In this document: positions 8,472 through 16,400 of the stretch, one piece after another
Numbering within the stretch: position 1 is the first letter of the stretch
How the letters are laid out: each line of letters begins with the position of its first letter
Source of the DNA: Neokomagataea tanensis
GTDB taxonomy: Bacteria; Pseudomonadota; Alphaproteobacteria; Acetobacterales; Acetobacteraceae
Length of the DNA: 64,000 bases
NCBI RefSeq assembly: GCF_006542335.1
Contig: NZ_CP032485.1
Coordinates: forward strand, 1,188,501 to 1,252,500
Direction of reading: 5' to 3'
The notes under the pieces: generated by a model
Databases searched by the model: none
What the model was told of the DNA's origin: nothing
Seen by the model: the letters and a program-made list of their open reading frames with translations, nothing else
Position numbers and translations under genes: made by a program

Positions 8472-10184
8472 ATGAAAATAGCATTTCTGGTCCAAGGTTT
8501 ATTCGAAAAAAGTGATTCAATAGGGTTCGATTGTGTCTATGAATACAAGCGCGCTCGGAAGCTCTTTAAAAATGCTGACAGCGACGTCCGTATTTTTTCT
8601 GAACGTTTCGATTTGACTAGGCACCCCGGTGTTCCCATTGAAAGCCTAGAAGCATTTTATGAGTGGTGCGCAGTAAATTATGACGGTATTATTGTTTACC
8701 ATTATTGCGGCGCTTGGAAAGAGATGGATGAGTTCCTCGTTGCTCGATCATCGCCATCTATTGTGCGTTGGCACAACAATACATCGCCGTGGTTTTATTT
8801 TTCAAAAGAGCGCTATTTAGTTCATACGCTTGAGGGTTTTGAAAATATCGTCGATATAGCAGGTAAAAAAAATCTCTTTTTTTGGGTGAATTCGGTATTT
8901 ACTCGAGATCAATTTATTGCATTGGGAGGTCAAGCATCTCGTTCAGCAGTGGTTTACCCTGCGAGCAGGTATCTGGAGAAGGGTACAGAGCTGAGGTTAC
9001 CCTCTCGAACTTTTGCTCCAGAGGGTGTCATCAACATGCTTTTTGTTGGACGAGTCGTGCAGCATAAGGGGCATAAATCGATTATTTCTATGGCTGACCG
9101 GGTCAGAAGAGAAACAGGCAAGCCCGTTATTGTGCGTTTTGCAGGCCGAGAGGATGACGTAAAACTAGAAATAGAACGGCACGCGGAAAGTTACCCAAAT
9201 GTTGAAACTTACTTCTACGGCGAGGTTTCTGACTCAGAATTAGAAGAGCTATACCTTATTTCTGATGTCTTCTTATGTTTATCTGAGCATGAAGGATTTG
9301 GATTACCTGTCTTTGAAGCAATGCGTTGCGGACTGCCTACTATTGTTTGGTCTACAACAGCGCTTCGCGAACTGATGGTCGATCATCCGCTGGGATTTCA
9401 TTATTATGACTTAAATACCTTTGCGGCAGCTATAATTGCTCTTGAAGATAATACTGTTTATCGCACTGTGTTGGCAGCCCAAAATCGTGTTTTGGCTTCC
9501 TATACGGAAGAAATTGTAGACGCGCAGATGGTTCACGGCTTCGCCGCTCTTTCAAATCAAGACTTAGAACAAGTGGTTGATACTTTTCCGCCTACATTAC
9601 AAAGCGAAGCAGAGCTTGCTAATGCTGTAGCAGAGCGGCTTCTGCACGCCAGATCAATACCCTCGGCAGTTCAACCTGTCACGCGTGATAGTGGATATAA
9701 CCTCTTTTCACGCTATGATATCGAAGCTTTTCGGAAATTTTTTGATAGAGTGGAGCGCTTACGGTTTGCTCCATTTGAGAATTTCAAAAATAACGGATAT
9801 TATCGTATTGACGCGCGTCATTTCCATTGTCGAGAAGGCATAATTGATGGCGGGGTAATGAAATTCGATTTTGGGTGTTATCCCGAGGGACATTTAATAT
9901 TTGGACCTTACCGAGAGTTACCAAAAGGCCATTACGACGTATCTTTCGACTTATCCGTTGTTAGCGAAAACATGTCCTCAGTGATAATCGATGTTGCTTC
10001 GCGCCATCGTGGACTGATTACTGAACAGTCAATACCCGTTCAAAAAATTCATTTTGAAAAACCAGTATTGCAGTTTGATTGTGACGATGAATCAGATGAA
10101 TATGAATTTCGTGTTAAGGCCAAGCATTCATTCGAAGGAGAGGTATTGTTTCGTGGCGTTCTAATAAAGCAACGATCAAATTAG
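8472..10184 (+). CDS. GT4-type glycosyltransferase (paralogue of the preceding gene)
   Basis: A 570-residue GT-B fold enzyme closely related to the upstream gene throughout: the N-termini align (MKIAFLVQGLFEKSDS against VRLAILAIGMSEKNDS), both have a VRWHN.TxPWF segment, LFVGRVVQHKGHKSI, and EHEGFGLPVFEAMRCGLP with the EX7E pair. It also carries the same C-terminal beta-rich module (HLIFGPYRELPKGHYDV) but ends there and lacks the TPR tail. It starts at ATG 8472, 23 bases after the upstream stop, so the two are one operon with the methyltransferase-like gene. The acceptor and sugar are unknown. It ends 30 bases before the terminal repeat of the right IS6 copy and is part of the same cargo. Confidence 0.85.
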   Translation: MKIAFLVQGLFEKSDSIGFDCVYEYKRARKLFKNADSDVRIFSERFDLTRHPGVPIESLEAFYEWCAVNYDGIIVYHYCGAWKEMDEFLVARSSPSIVRWHNNTSPWFYFSKERYLVHTLEGFENIVDIAGKKNLFFWVNSVFTRDQFIALGGQASRSAVVYPASRYLEKGTELRLPSRTFAPEGVINMLFVGRVVQHKGHKSIISMADRVRRETGKPVIVRFAGREDDVKLEIERHAESYPNVETYFYGEVSDSELEELYLISDVFLCLSEHEGFGLPVFEAMRCGLPTIVWSTTALRELMVDHPLGFHYYDLNTFAAAIIALEDNTVYRTVLAAQNRVLASYTEEIVDAQMVHGFAALSNQDLEQVVDTFPPTLQSEAELANAVAERLLHARSIPSAVQPVTRDSGYNLFSRYDIEAFRKFFDRVERLRFAPFENFKNNGYYRIDARHFHCREGIIDGGVMKFDFGCYPEGHLIFGPYRELPKGHYDVSFDLSVVSENMSSVIIDVASRHRGLITEQSIPVQKIHFEKPVLQFDCDDESDEYEFRVKAKHSFEGEVLFRGVLIKQRSN

Positions 10185-10213
10185 AAATTGATCATCCGAC
10201 ACTCATCGAGAGT

Positions 10214-10910
10214 GGCTCTGTTGCAAAGTTGGTGTTCCTGTCTGGAATTATTTTCGACTTTTTGGGAGTATGACAGATGAGCGATCTCAAGGGACGACAT
10301 TTGAGAGGGGCGTGATTTTGTAAGTGGTTCGTTGATATTGCCGCTACGGGTCCGGCGCTACGCGCCGGAATTGGAAACGCCCGAGCTTTTCTCCCAGTTG
10401 GCGTATTGATGAGATCAAGATCAAAGGGAAATGGACGTATCTTTATCGGGCGATCGGTAAGGGCAGCAACACGATTGATTTCTATCCATCGCCGCCCCGA
10501 GTGATATGGCTGCCAAACGGTTTCTAGGAAAAGCGGTAAGTGGTCTGAAGGACTGGGAGGTGCCTGATACCGGACAAAGCCTCGACCTACGGTATGGCTT
10601 AAGGCAAGCTGCCCGGTACAGTGCAGCACCGGCAGGTGAAATATCTGAGCAATGTGACCCAAGCCGATCACGGCAAACTAAAACAGCCGGTAAAACCGAT
10701 CCGTGGCTTCAAAAGCCTGAAAACGGCTTACGCGACGATCAAGGTTTTAACGTCAGGCGCGCACTAGAAAAAAGGACAGACCAAATCCTTCCACTTCTAG
10801 GAAGGTATCATGGAATAAGTGTGCCCGATCGAAAGGCGGTTCAGAGTTTACAACACCATAAATATCGATCAGTTGAGGTATCTGCGTCCTTACTTTAACC
10901 CCGCAGCGGG
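10214..10910 (+). mobile_element. Decayed IS6-family element, right inverted copy with one intact end
   Basis: Bases 10242-10910 repeat the left copy (3999-4667) in inverted orientation with the same length and the same deletions and stops. This copy additionally keeps 28 bases at its inner end that begin with GGCTCTGTTGCAAAGTT (10214-10230), a typical IS6/IS26 terminal inverted repeat. The transposase start region MSDLKGRH follows at about 10277. The other end stops at CCCCGCAGCGGG with no matching terminal repeat; it instead carries the sequence that encodes the symporter C-terminus at the left copy. The element is dead, but together with the left copy it brackets the glycosyltransferase cargo. 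Confidence 0.88.
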
Positions 10911-11235
10911 GCCGTATTTGGAGTAACGCTATGTTAGACGAACAGAAATATCCCTATAAAAACGTTTTCATCTTTTGACCGTGGTGGCCCTGAAGAGAGC
11001 AATGGTGTTCGTCGGCATGGCGAAAGAAATATTAGATGTAAAGCTGTATGGTTGTATCTAGACGATCATCCTGACGCTACCATTGCGGAGATGAAAAAAG
11101 TAGATTGTGGAAAAAGTATGGAATATAAATAATACCCAAATTGAATTTTATCGGTGGCGAAAATTCCACGGTTTGCCTTCATTTAAATTTTATTCGATAG
11201 AGACAATAGTTATGTTCGCACATCGATGATAGCAC
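10911..11235. other. Intergenic decayed region between two IS remnants
   Basis: About 320 bases between the right IS6 copy and the low-confidence open frame at 11236. One frame reads KAVWLYLDDHPDATIAEMKK around 11040-11100 and then stops, which looks like the end of a helix-turn-helix N-terminus from a degraded gene, possibly another transposase. I see no intact gene, tRNA or clear promoter here. Confidence 0.45.
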
Positions 11236-11490
11236 TCAATTTTTAAAAGGTACTTGGGTTGAAAGTGCCATCGGCTCACACCTAAGCAAATATGCGGTCA
11301 GGTAAGACGGGCCTTGAGCGGCGGGAAGCATACGGTTGGCTGTAACAGAAATAATAATTTCTTTTCCGGACAATGCGTTTTGGTAGGCTTCTCGTATTGC
11401 CGTATAAAAAATAGGTCGCCACTTGATGTCGACAATGTTGTAAAAATGATTGTTGACGTTTTCTGTGCAAGGCAGATTAAGCGGGATCAA
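11236..11490 (-). CDS. Hypothetical protein or gene fragment, 84 aa
   Basis: An 84-residue open frame squeezed between two IS remnants. The sequence (WRPIFYTAIREAYQNALSGKE, then IIISVTANRMLPAAQG) has no family I recognise, no signal peptide and no membrane segment. Its stop lies in the decayed segment near the right IS6 copy and its start is about 10 bases from the IS3 orfB stop. It may be the N-terminal piece of a gene cut by an insertion. It is reported because the composition is protein-like, but it could be chance. Confidence 0.25.
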   Translation of the reverse strand: MIPLNLPCTENVNNHFYNIVDIKWRPIFYTAIREAYQNALSGKEIIISVTANRMLPAAQGPSYLTAYLLRCEPMALSTQVPFKN

Positions 11491-11500
11491 TCAGTTTTTT

Positions 11501-12427
11501 TCAATTTGGTTGACGTGCCCCCCAATTTGTTACCACTGGTAAGCAGAGGTTTCTCTTTTGTGGTGTGTGGTTGATGGGTATGGCAATGGTCTTATGGGCA
11601 TGCCCATAAGACCATTGCTGAACGACCTGAGCAGGGGTTCTATCGCCGAGCTTTGAGCGTGGACGCACGATGTTACAGTTCTCACGCCACAGCCCCAGAA
11701 TATGCTGCGCATGGGGCAAGGAGGTGAGGAGCGTCTCGTTTAAGCATTCATCACGCAGTTTTCCGTTGAAACTTTCAATAAAGCCATTCTGCCGTGGTTT
11801 GCCGGGGGCGATGTAATGCCACTCCACGCCCATTTCTTCGGCCCATTTCAAAATGGCATGGGAGGTAAATTCTGTCACATTGTTACTAACAATGATGAGC
11901 GGTTTCCCATAGTGTTCCACCAACATAGTCAACTCCCGGGTAACGCGCCCTCCGGATAAAGACATATCAGCAATGAGCGCTAAGTTTTCTCGGCTCACAT
12001 TATCAATGATTGTTAATATCCAAATAAGCCGTCCGCAGATGAGCGCGTCGGAGACGAAATCCAAACTCCAGCGTTGCCTTGGATCTTGAAGTAGAGTGAG
12101 TGGAGTACGCGTTCCTAGAGCTTGTTTGCGACCACCGCGATGACGAATTTTCAACCCTTCCTCCTGATACAGACGGAAAAGTTGCTTTTGGTTCACGACA
12201 TGTCCTTCATGAGCCAGCAGAGACCCTAAACGACGATAGCCAAAGCGGCGGCGTTCTGCCGCCAATTCCCGCAAGCATTGTCGTAAAGTCGCATCCTCTG
12301 GGCGCACAGAAACATACCGAATGACGCGCCGAGCAACACCAACAACTTGGTAAGCATGGCGTTCACTTACACTGAAAACATCACGTATAAGATTAACGGC
12401 CAGCTGCTTCGCGACAGGCGTTACCAC
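11501..12427 (-). pseudogene. IS3-family transposase orfB (IS407-like), active site mutated
   Basis: The 308-residue second frame of an IS3-family transposase, with the rve/DDE integrase core: WSLDFVSD (first Asp), then [10 protein letters not shown] where the family has IVSDNGTEF, and [17 protein letters not shown] (Glu). The second catalytic Asp is therefore replaced by Asn, and the following Gly by Val, which should abolish strand transfer. The frame begins by -1 shift from orfA: the reading strand carries AAAAAAG just before the orfA stop, the usual IS3 slippery heptamer. The length is normal and the ORF is otherwise open. Given the damaged orfA as well, the copy is probably immobile. Confidence 0.9.
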
Positions 12428-12690
12428 TTTTTTCCAACAATTTCCTTCAAAGCCGCGTTGTTCAGCATTGCATCCGCTAGGAGACGTTTCAGACGGGTAT
12501 TCTCGTCTTTTAATGTGCGCAATTTTTTCGCTTCTGCTGAGACCTCAAGGCCTCCATAACGGGTTTTCCACTTGTAAAACGTAGCGTCACTCATACCGTG
12601 TTTGCGTCAGAGAACTGGCACTTTCGGCCTCGCCTCCTGCTCGTGCAGGATCTTGATAATCTGTTCTTCCGTAAGACGACTGCGCTTCAT
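12421..12690 (-). pseudogene. IS3-family orfA (helix-turn-helix protein) with in-frame stop
   Basis: The 89-codon first frame of the same IS3 element. It reads MKRSRLTEEQIIKILHEQE at the N-terminus, then [21 protein letters not shown] and the leucine-zipper region [20 protein letters not shown], as in IS3 OrfA DNA-binding proteins. Codon 27 or so is TGA where the family has Cys (the context L-stop-R-K-H corresponds to LCRKH), so translation stops before the helix-turn-helix. Probably a single point mutation (TGC to TGA). The stop codon at 12421-12423 overlaps the start of orfB. Confidence 0.88.
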
Positions 12691-13004
12691 AGGTCCGGTT
12701 TCCTTCTCAAAACGGACTCCACTTTAAAATGGATACATTTCCGGACGGCGCGTCATGGTTTGTGTCCGAATGGTATCTTTGATCACATGCGTATACTGCA
12801 AGTGATTGGTGGCCGCAGTGAGGCGGCGGCTTCGACGCTGGTTGAAATATTTGTTCGCGTCTAAGAGCCAATACTTTCGGCGAGCGCTTATTGTGGACAA
12901 GTTACCTGCTGTTGAAGGCTTACGTTTTGCTTGTCGGAAGTGCTCCGTAGGAAGCTTTAGGTAGAGGGAAAGCTTTCCAAAATATTTCTTTTAATCTGAA
13001 AATA
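12691..13004. other. Intergenic region between IS3 remnant and tRNA-Thr
   Basis: About 310 bases. The first 60 bases are the IS3 left flank (the GAGTCCGTTTTGAGAAGG context typical before orfA on the minus strand). The remainder contains short protein-like stretches without starts, possibly a second degraded insertion sequence, but nothing I can name. No promoter or small gene is convincing. Confidence 0.4.
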
Positions 13005-13079
13005 TGGTGCCGGGTGAGGGATTTGAACCCCCGACCTTCGGTTTACAAAACCGCTGCACTACCACTGTGCTAACCCGGC
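13005..13079 (-). tRNA. tRNA-Thr (UGU)
   Basis: Minus-strand 75-nt cloverleaf. The acceptor GCCGGGT pairs with ACCCGGC, the discriminator is A, and CCA is encoded. The anticodon loop TTTGTAA carries TGT. The T-arm GGGGGTTCAAATCCC is canonical. It marks the right border of the accessory block starting after tRNA-Lys. Confidence 0.96.
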
Positions 13080-13147
13080 GACCTGGGGCCGTTTCTTTCA
13101 TGTGTTGGCCCCACGGTCAAGACGAAATATGCAGAAAATTGAAAAAA

Positions 13148-14281
13148 TTAGAGCTTGGTTTTGATGGTCTCGGCTATGGTCTCGGCCAAACGGGTATAGG
13201 CTAAGGCCGCTTCGCTTTCAGGGGCTGAAAGTGTGATGGGGGTTCCATCGTCACCGCTGGCGCGTATGGCTGCTAGTAGTGGGATTTCTCCCAAGAAGGG
13301 AACACTGGCGTTCTCAGCTTCCGCCCGCGCGCCGCCGTGGCCGAAAAGCTCTGTGCGATGATTGCAGTTTGGGCAGCAGAAATAAGACATATTCTCGACG
13401 ATGCCTAAAATTGGAGTTTCCATGCGTTCGAACATGGATACACCGCGGCGGGCATCGATCAGTGCAATATCTTGTGGCGTCGAGACAATGACAGCTCCGC
13501 CTTTTGCAAGTTTTGGACCAAGCTTTTGTGCGAGAGTGAGTTGAGCATCTCCTGTACCGGGCGGCATGTCTATGACAAGCACATCAAGGTGGCCCCACTC
13601 TACCTCTCCTAAAAACTGGGTTAATGCGCCCATCACCATGGGGCCGCGCCAAATCATGGCTTGTTTCTCATCGACCAGATAGCCGATGGACATTGTTTTG
13701 ATGCCCCATGCTTCAATGGGGATGATGCGGCTGTCTTTTACCTCTGGCCGGGTAGATTGCCCCAACATGCGAGGCAACGAAGGGCCATAGATATCAGCAT
13801 CAAGCAGGCCAGTTTTAAGACCAGTTTTTGCAAGGCTTACAGCGAGATTAACGGCAGTTGTAGATTTACCAACGCCGCCTTTGCCGGATGCAACTGCAAT
13901 CACTGTTGTGACATCCGGGACAATAGCATGCGCGGGCTTGCCCTTGCCAAGGTTAAAGGGCCTGTGACCTGCGGGTTGAGGTGGTGCGGGCTGTGGAGTG
14001 TTGGGGCGGTGAGACGTCAAAGAGAGAGTCGCGCCGGTTAAGCCGGGTAGTTTGGCAATTTCAGCTTCGACGGCGGAACGGATGGGGGTCAGCTTCTCGG
14101 CATTCTCACGCGATGTAGACAACGCAATGTGCGCATGACCGTGTTGGACGGAAACACCATCTAATTGCGCAAAAGAGAGGATAGCATGTGCTGGGCTGTC
14201 CGGACGTTGTAACAGGTCTCTGATACGTTTTTCCGTCAGGTTTTCTGGGAGGGATGAGGAGGGGAGGGTGTCGTCCGTCAT
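13148..14281 (-). CDS. mrp: Mrp/ApbC/NBP35-type iron-sulfur carrier ATPase
   Basis: A 377-residue cytoplasmic P-loop protein that binds and hands over Fe-S clusters to target apoproteins. The N-terminal 100 residues form the small MIP18/FeS-assembly-like domain. The P-loop SGKGGVGKST (deviant Walker A) lies at about residues 132-141, followed by LLDADIYGPSLP and VIDMPPGTGDAQLT. The CPNC pair in YFCCPNCNHR is the C-terminal cluster ligand. I use ATG 14281 because the conserved N-terminus begins there; an upstream in-frame ATG at 14335 would add 18 unlikely residues. It is divergent from the DegP-like gene. Full length. Confidence 0.93.
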   Translation of the reverse strand: MTDDTLPSSSLPENLTEKRIRDLLQRPDSPAHAILSFAQLDGVSVQHGHAHIALSTSRENAEKLTPIRSAVEAEIAKLPGLTGATLSLTSHRPNTPQPAPPQPAGHRPFNLGKGKPAHAIVPDVTTVIAVASGKGGVGKSTTAVNLAVSLAKTGLKTGLLDADIYGPSLPRMLGQSTRPEVKDSRIIPIEAWGIKTMSIGYLVDEKQAMIWRGPMVMGALTQFLGEVEWGHLDVLVIDMPPGTGDAQLTLAQKLGPKLAKGGAVIVSTPQDIALIDARRGVSMFERMETPILGIVENMSYFCCPNCNHRTELFGHGGARAEAENASVPFLGEIPLLAAIRASGDDGTPITLSAPESEAALAYTRLAETIAETIKTKL

Positions 14282-14394
14282 GACCGCTAATCTCAATTTC
14301 ACGTCTCGTATCGTTTTAGCGTAGCATAGAGACATGAGGTCTGCATCTTGATGAGGTGTGGTAGCGTGTTCCCTTATGCGTTAGCGTGTCTTTT

Positions 14395-15921
14395 ATGAAC
14401 CGAAATTGCCTTTTATCCTCTCTGTTTGGTTTTGCTCTTTTAGGTGCAAGCCTTCCTGTCTCTTCTGCTTTCGCAGAGACAGAGGCGCCAGTACCTTCCA
14501 TGCGGGCCCCTGCTAGTTTTGCTGATTTGGCAAACAGACTTTTACCGTCCGTGGTCAATGTCTCGGTTGCGGCGGTTCTGAAGCCTGAGCAGGACGACGA
14601 GAAAGGTCCTGATGCGAGCCCGCCTGCGGGTCCCCAAGTCCCCAAGGGGAAGGCTGGGTCACCTCTGGACAAATTTTTACACGATTATACTAAGCGTAAA
14701 GCTGCCCCCAACCGTCCGCCCCGACGCTTTCAGGGGTTGGGTTCCGGTTTCATCATTGATCCTGCGGGTATCATTGTCACCAATAATCACGTGATTGAGG
14801 GTGCTGACCAAGTAGTTGTTACGCTCCATGACGGGACGGAAATGCCCGCTAAAATTGTTGGGCGGGATAGTCAGGTCGATTTGGCTGTACTGTCGGTCAA
14901 GCCCGAGCATCCTCTGCCGGCTGTACCCATGGGGCATAGTGACGCAGCCCGTATCGGGGATTGGGCGCTGGCAATTGGGAATCCCTTCGGTTTGAATGGC
15001 ACGGTGACGGCGGGAATTATTTCATCCCGTGGCCGAAATGTAGAGCGCGGCCTGTATGACGATTACATTCAAACAGACGCAGCCATAAACAAGGGCAATT
15101 CAGGTGGTCCGCTGTTTAATATGGCAGGGGAAGTCATTGGAATTAATACTTTGATTTATGGCGGGGCCGGGGGTGACTCCATTGGTATTGGCTTCGCTAT
15201 TCCGACGGACGATGCACGAGGAATTATTGAGCAACTGAGACGCGATGGTCACGTCTCCCGAGGGTGGCTTGGTCTGCGTTTTCAGGACGTTACGTTCGAT
15301 ATGGCGCAGGATCTTGATTTCCGCGATGCTGACGGAAAAGTCGGGCATGGCGCTATTGTCTCACAAGTTGAAGCCCATGGCCCGGCAGCTGTAGCGGGCC
15401 TTGAGATTGGCGATGTCATCATGCAGGTTGAGGCTAAGAAGGTAACCGGACAGACAATGCCTCGGATTGTGGCGTCCTACCCACCGGGAACAAAACTTGG
15501 TTTGGTCATTTGGCGGAAGGGAGCACAAAAAAGCCTTAACATAACATTGGGCAAATCCCCTGTACCTGCTGATACGTTGCCGTCTGACACGCACCAACCA
15601 GATCACGCGAAAGAGGCGATTGATATGCTTGGGCTGGAGGTCAGCGCTATCGACTCGGATATGCGGACACAATACGCCCTCTCGGATGACCAGCGCGGTG
15701 TGTTGGTGGATCATGTCGATGCTTCAGGAACCGCTGTTTTGCGCGGGATTGAAGTGGGTAACGTGATTGTTCAGGTGGGACAGGTACAGGTGAACACCCC
15801 TGATGCTCTGAAAGAGGAACTGAATCGTGTTCAAGGCCAAAAGAAAAATGAAGTTTTACTTTTGGTGCAAGATAATGATGGTTTGAGATGGGTTCCTGTC
15901 CCGTTAAAGACTAATTTTTGA
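14395..15921 (+). CDS. Periplasmic serine protease, DegP/HtrA (Do) family
   Basis: A 508-residue envelope quality-control protease. The N-terminus is a Sec signal peptide (hydrophobic LLSSLFGFALLGASLPV ending in SAFA). The trypsin-like triad is visible: His in TNNHVIEG (about residue 130), Asp in DSQVDLAVL (about 160) and Ser in KGNSGGPLFN (about 236). Two PDZ domains follow, the first with GWLGLRFQDVT and GAIVSQVE, the second with GVLVDHVDASG. I prefer ATG 14395; GTG 14386 is in frame and adds three residues. A Pro/Lys-rich linker sits between signal and protease domains. A terminator-like hairpin follows at 16027. Which Do-family member (DegP, DegQ or MucD) cannot be decided. Confidence 0.92.
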   Translation: MNRNCLLSSLFGFALLGASLPVSSAFAETEAPVPSMRAPASFADLANRLLPSVVNVSVAAVLKPEQDDEKGPDASPPAGPQVPKGKAGSPLDKFLHDYTKRKAAPNRPPRRFQGLGSGFIIDPAGIIVTNNHVIEGADQVVVTLHDGTEMPAKIVGRDSQVDLAVLSVKPEHPLPAVPMGHSDAARIGDWALAIGNPFGLNGTVTAGIISSRGRNVERGLYDDYIQTDAAINKGNSGGPLFNMAGEVIGINTLIYGGAGGDSIGIGFAIPTDDARGIIEQLRRDGHVSRGWLGLRFQDVTFDMAQDLDFRDADGKVGHGAIVSQVEAHGPAAVAGLEIGDVIMQVEAKKVTGQTMPRIVASYPPGTKLGLVIWRKGAQKSLNITLGKSPVPADTLPSDTHQPDHAKEAIDMLGLEVSAIDSDMRTQYALSDDQRGVLVDHVDASGTAVLRGIEVGNVIVQVGQVQVNTPDALKEELNRVQGQKKNEVLLLVQDNDGLRWVPVPLKTNF

Positions 15922-16026
15922 GATGTATTATCAAAATAAAAATAACAATTATATGTAACTAAATATTTCAGTACTGTATTATTATTTCTATTTAATAAAT
16001 TATTTCAGTAATATGACAAATATAAT

Positions 16027-16077
16027 CACCTGTTGGGGCGTTAAAAAAAATTAACGACCTGACAGGTGTTTTTTTTT
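16027..16077 (+). terminator. Rho-independent terminator after the DegP-like gene
   Basis: CACCTGT (16027-16033) pairs with ACAGGTG (16062-16068), an inner GTTAA/TTAAC pairing extends the structure, and a run of nine T follows. Confidence 0.75.
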
Positions 16078-16205
16078 ACATAAATTCTGAAAATTGTATA
16101 CGATAAATTATGTAATATACATTAGTGAATTGTTTATACACGGAATTTTATTCTGAGCTCTTAGTATTTTCTTTTTTTCTTCCGCTATCAAAACATTAGA
16201 TTATA

Positions 16206-16223
16206 TTAATAATCATTTGCAAT
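16206..16223. promoter_or_regulatory. Fur-box-like sequence upstream of siderophore receptor
   Basis: ATTAATAATCATTTGCAAT resembles the alternating AT-rich hexamers of the Fur consensus (GATAATGATAATCATTATC), read on either strand. It lies about 180 bases upstream of a catecholate-type receptor, where iron repression is expected. Assigned by pattern only. Confidence 0.5.
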
Positions 16224-16293
16224 AAATTGGATTTTAGTGAAATAAGGGTGCCGTTTCAGCGGTTCAGTAGACTTCTTATTAAGATGGTTTGCC

Positions 16294-16386
16294 TTGAAAA
16301 TTGCTGTTTTGCTGGCGTTTGGCGCTACGGAGATTTGTGCTCTGGCGGTTTACGCTCATGCTTGGCAGCGCGCTGTTGGCCAATGA
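16294..16386 (+). CDS. Possible small hydrophobic leader protein, 30 aa
   Basis: A short open frame beginning at TTG 16294 and stopping at 16386, 14 bases before the first ATG of the receptor. It reads as a basic start (MKIAVLLAFGATEI) followed by a hydrophobic helix and a short polar tail. The length fits a single membrane-spanning or leader peptide, possibly translationally coupled to the receptor. No good ribosome binding site is seen and the start codon is weak, so it may be chance. Confidence 0.25.
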   Translation: MKIAVLLAFGATEICALAVYAHAWQRAVGQ

Positions 16387-16400
16387 ATTAGGGTGTCTGT

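Larger units (their letters stand above)
15922..16293. other. AT-rich intergenic region before iron receptor
   Basis: About 370 bases, markedly AT-rich, between the protease gene and the receptor locus. It contains the terminator at 16027-16077 and the Fur-box-like sequence at 16206-16223. The start of the receptor transcript is probably around here. Confidence 0.6.

Noticed and set aside
3999..10910. Active composite transposon
   Set aside because: Both IS6 copies are internally deleted and frameshifted, and a matching outer terminal repeat is missing. Described as a remnant structure instead.
13004..13204. Open frame starting MVPGEGFEPPTFGLQ
   Set aside because: This is the familiar spurious translation across the antisense strand of a tRNA; it overlaps tRNA-Thr.
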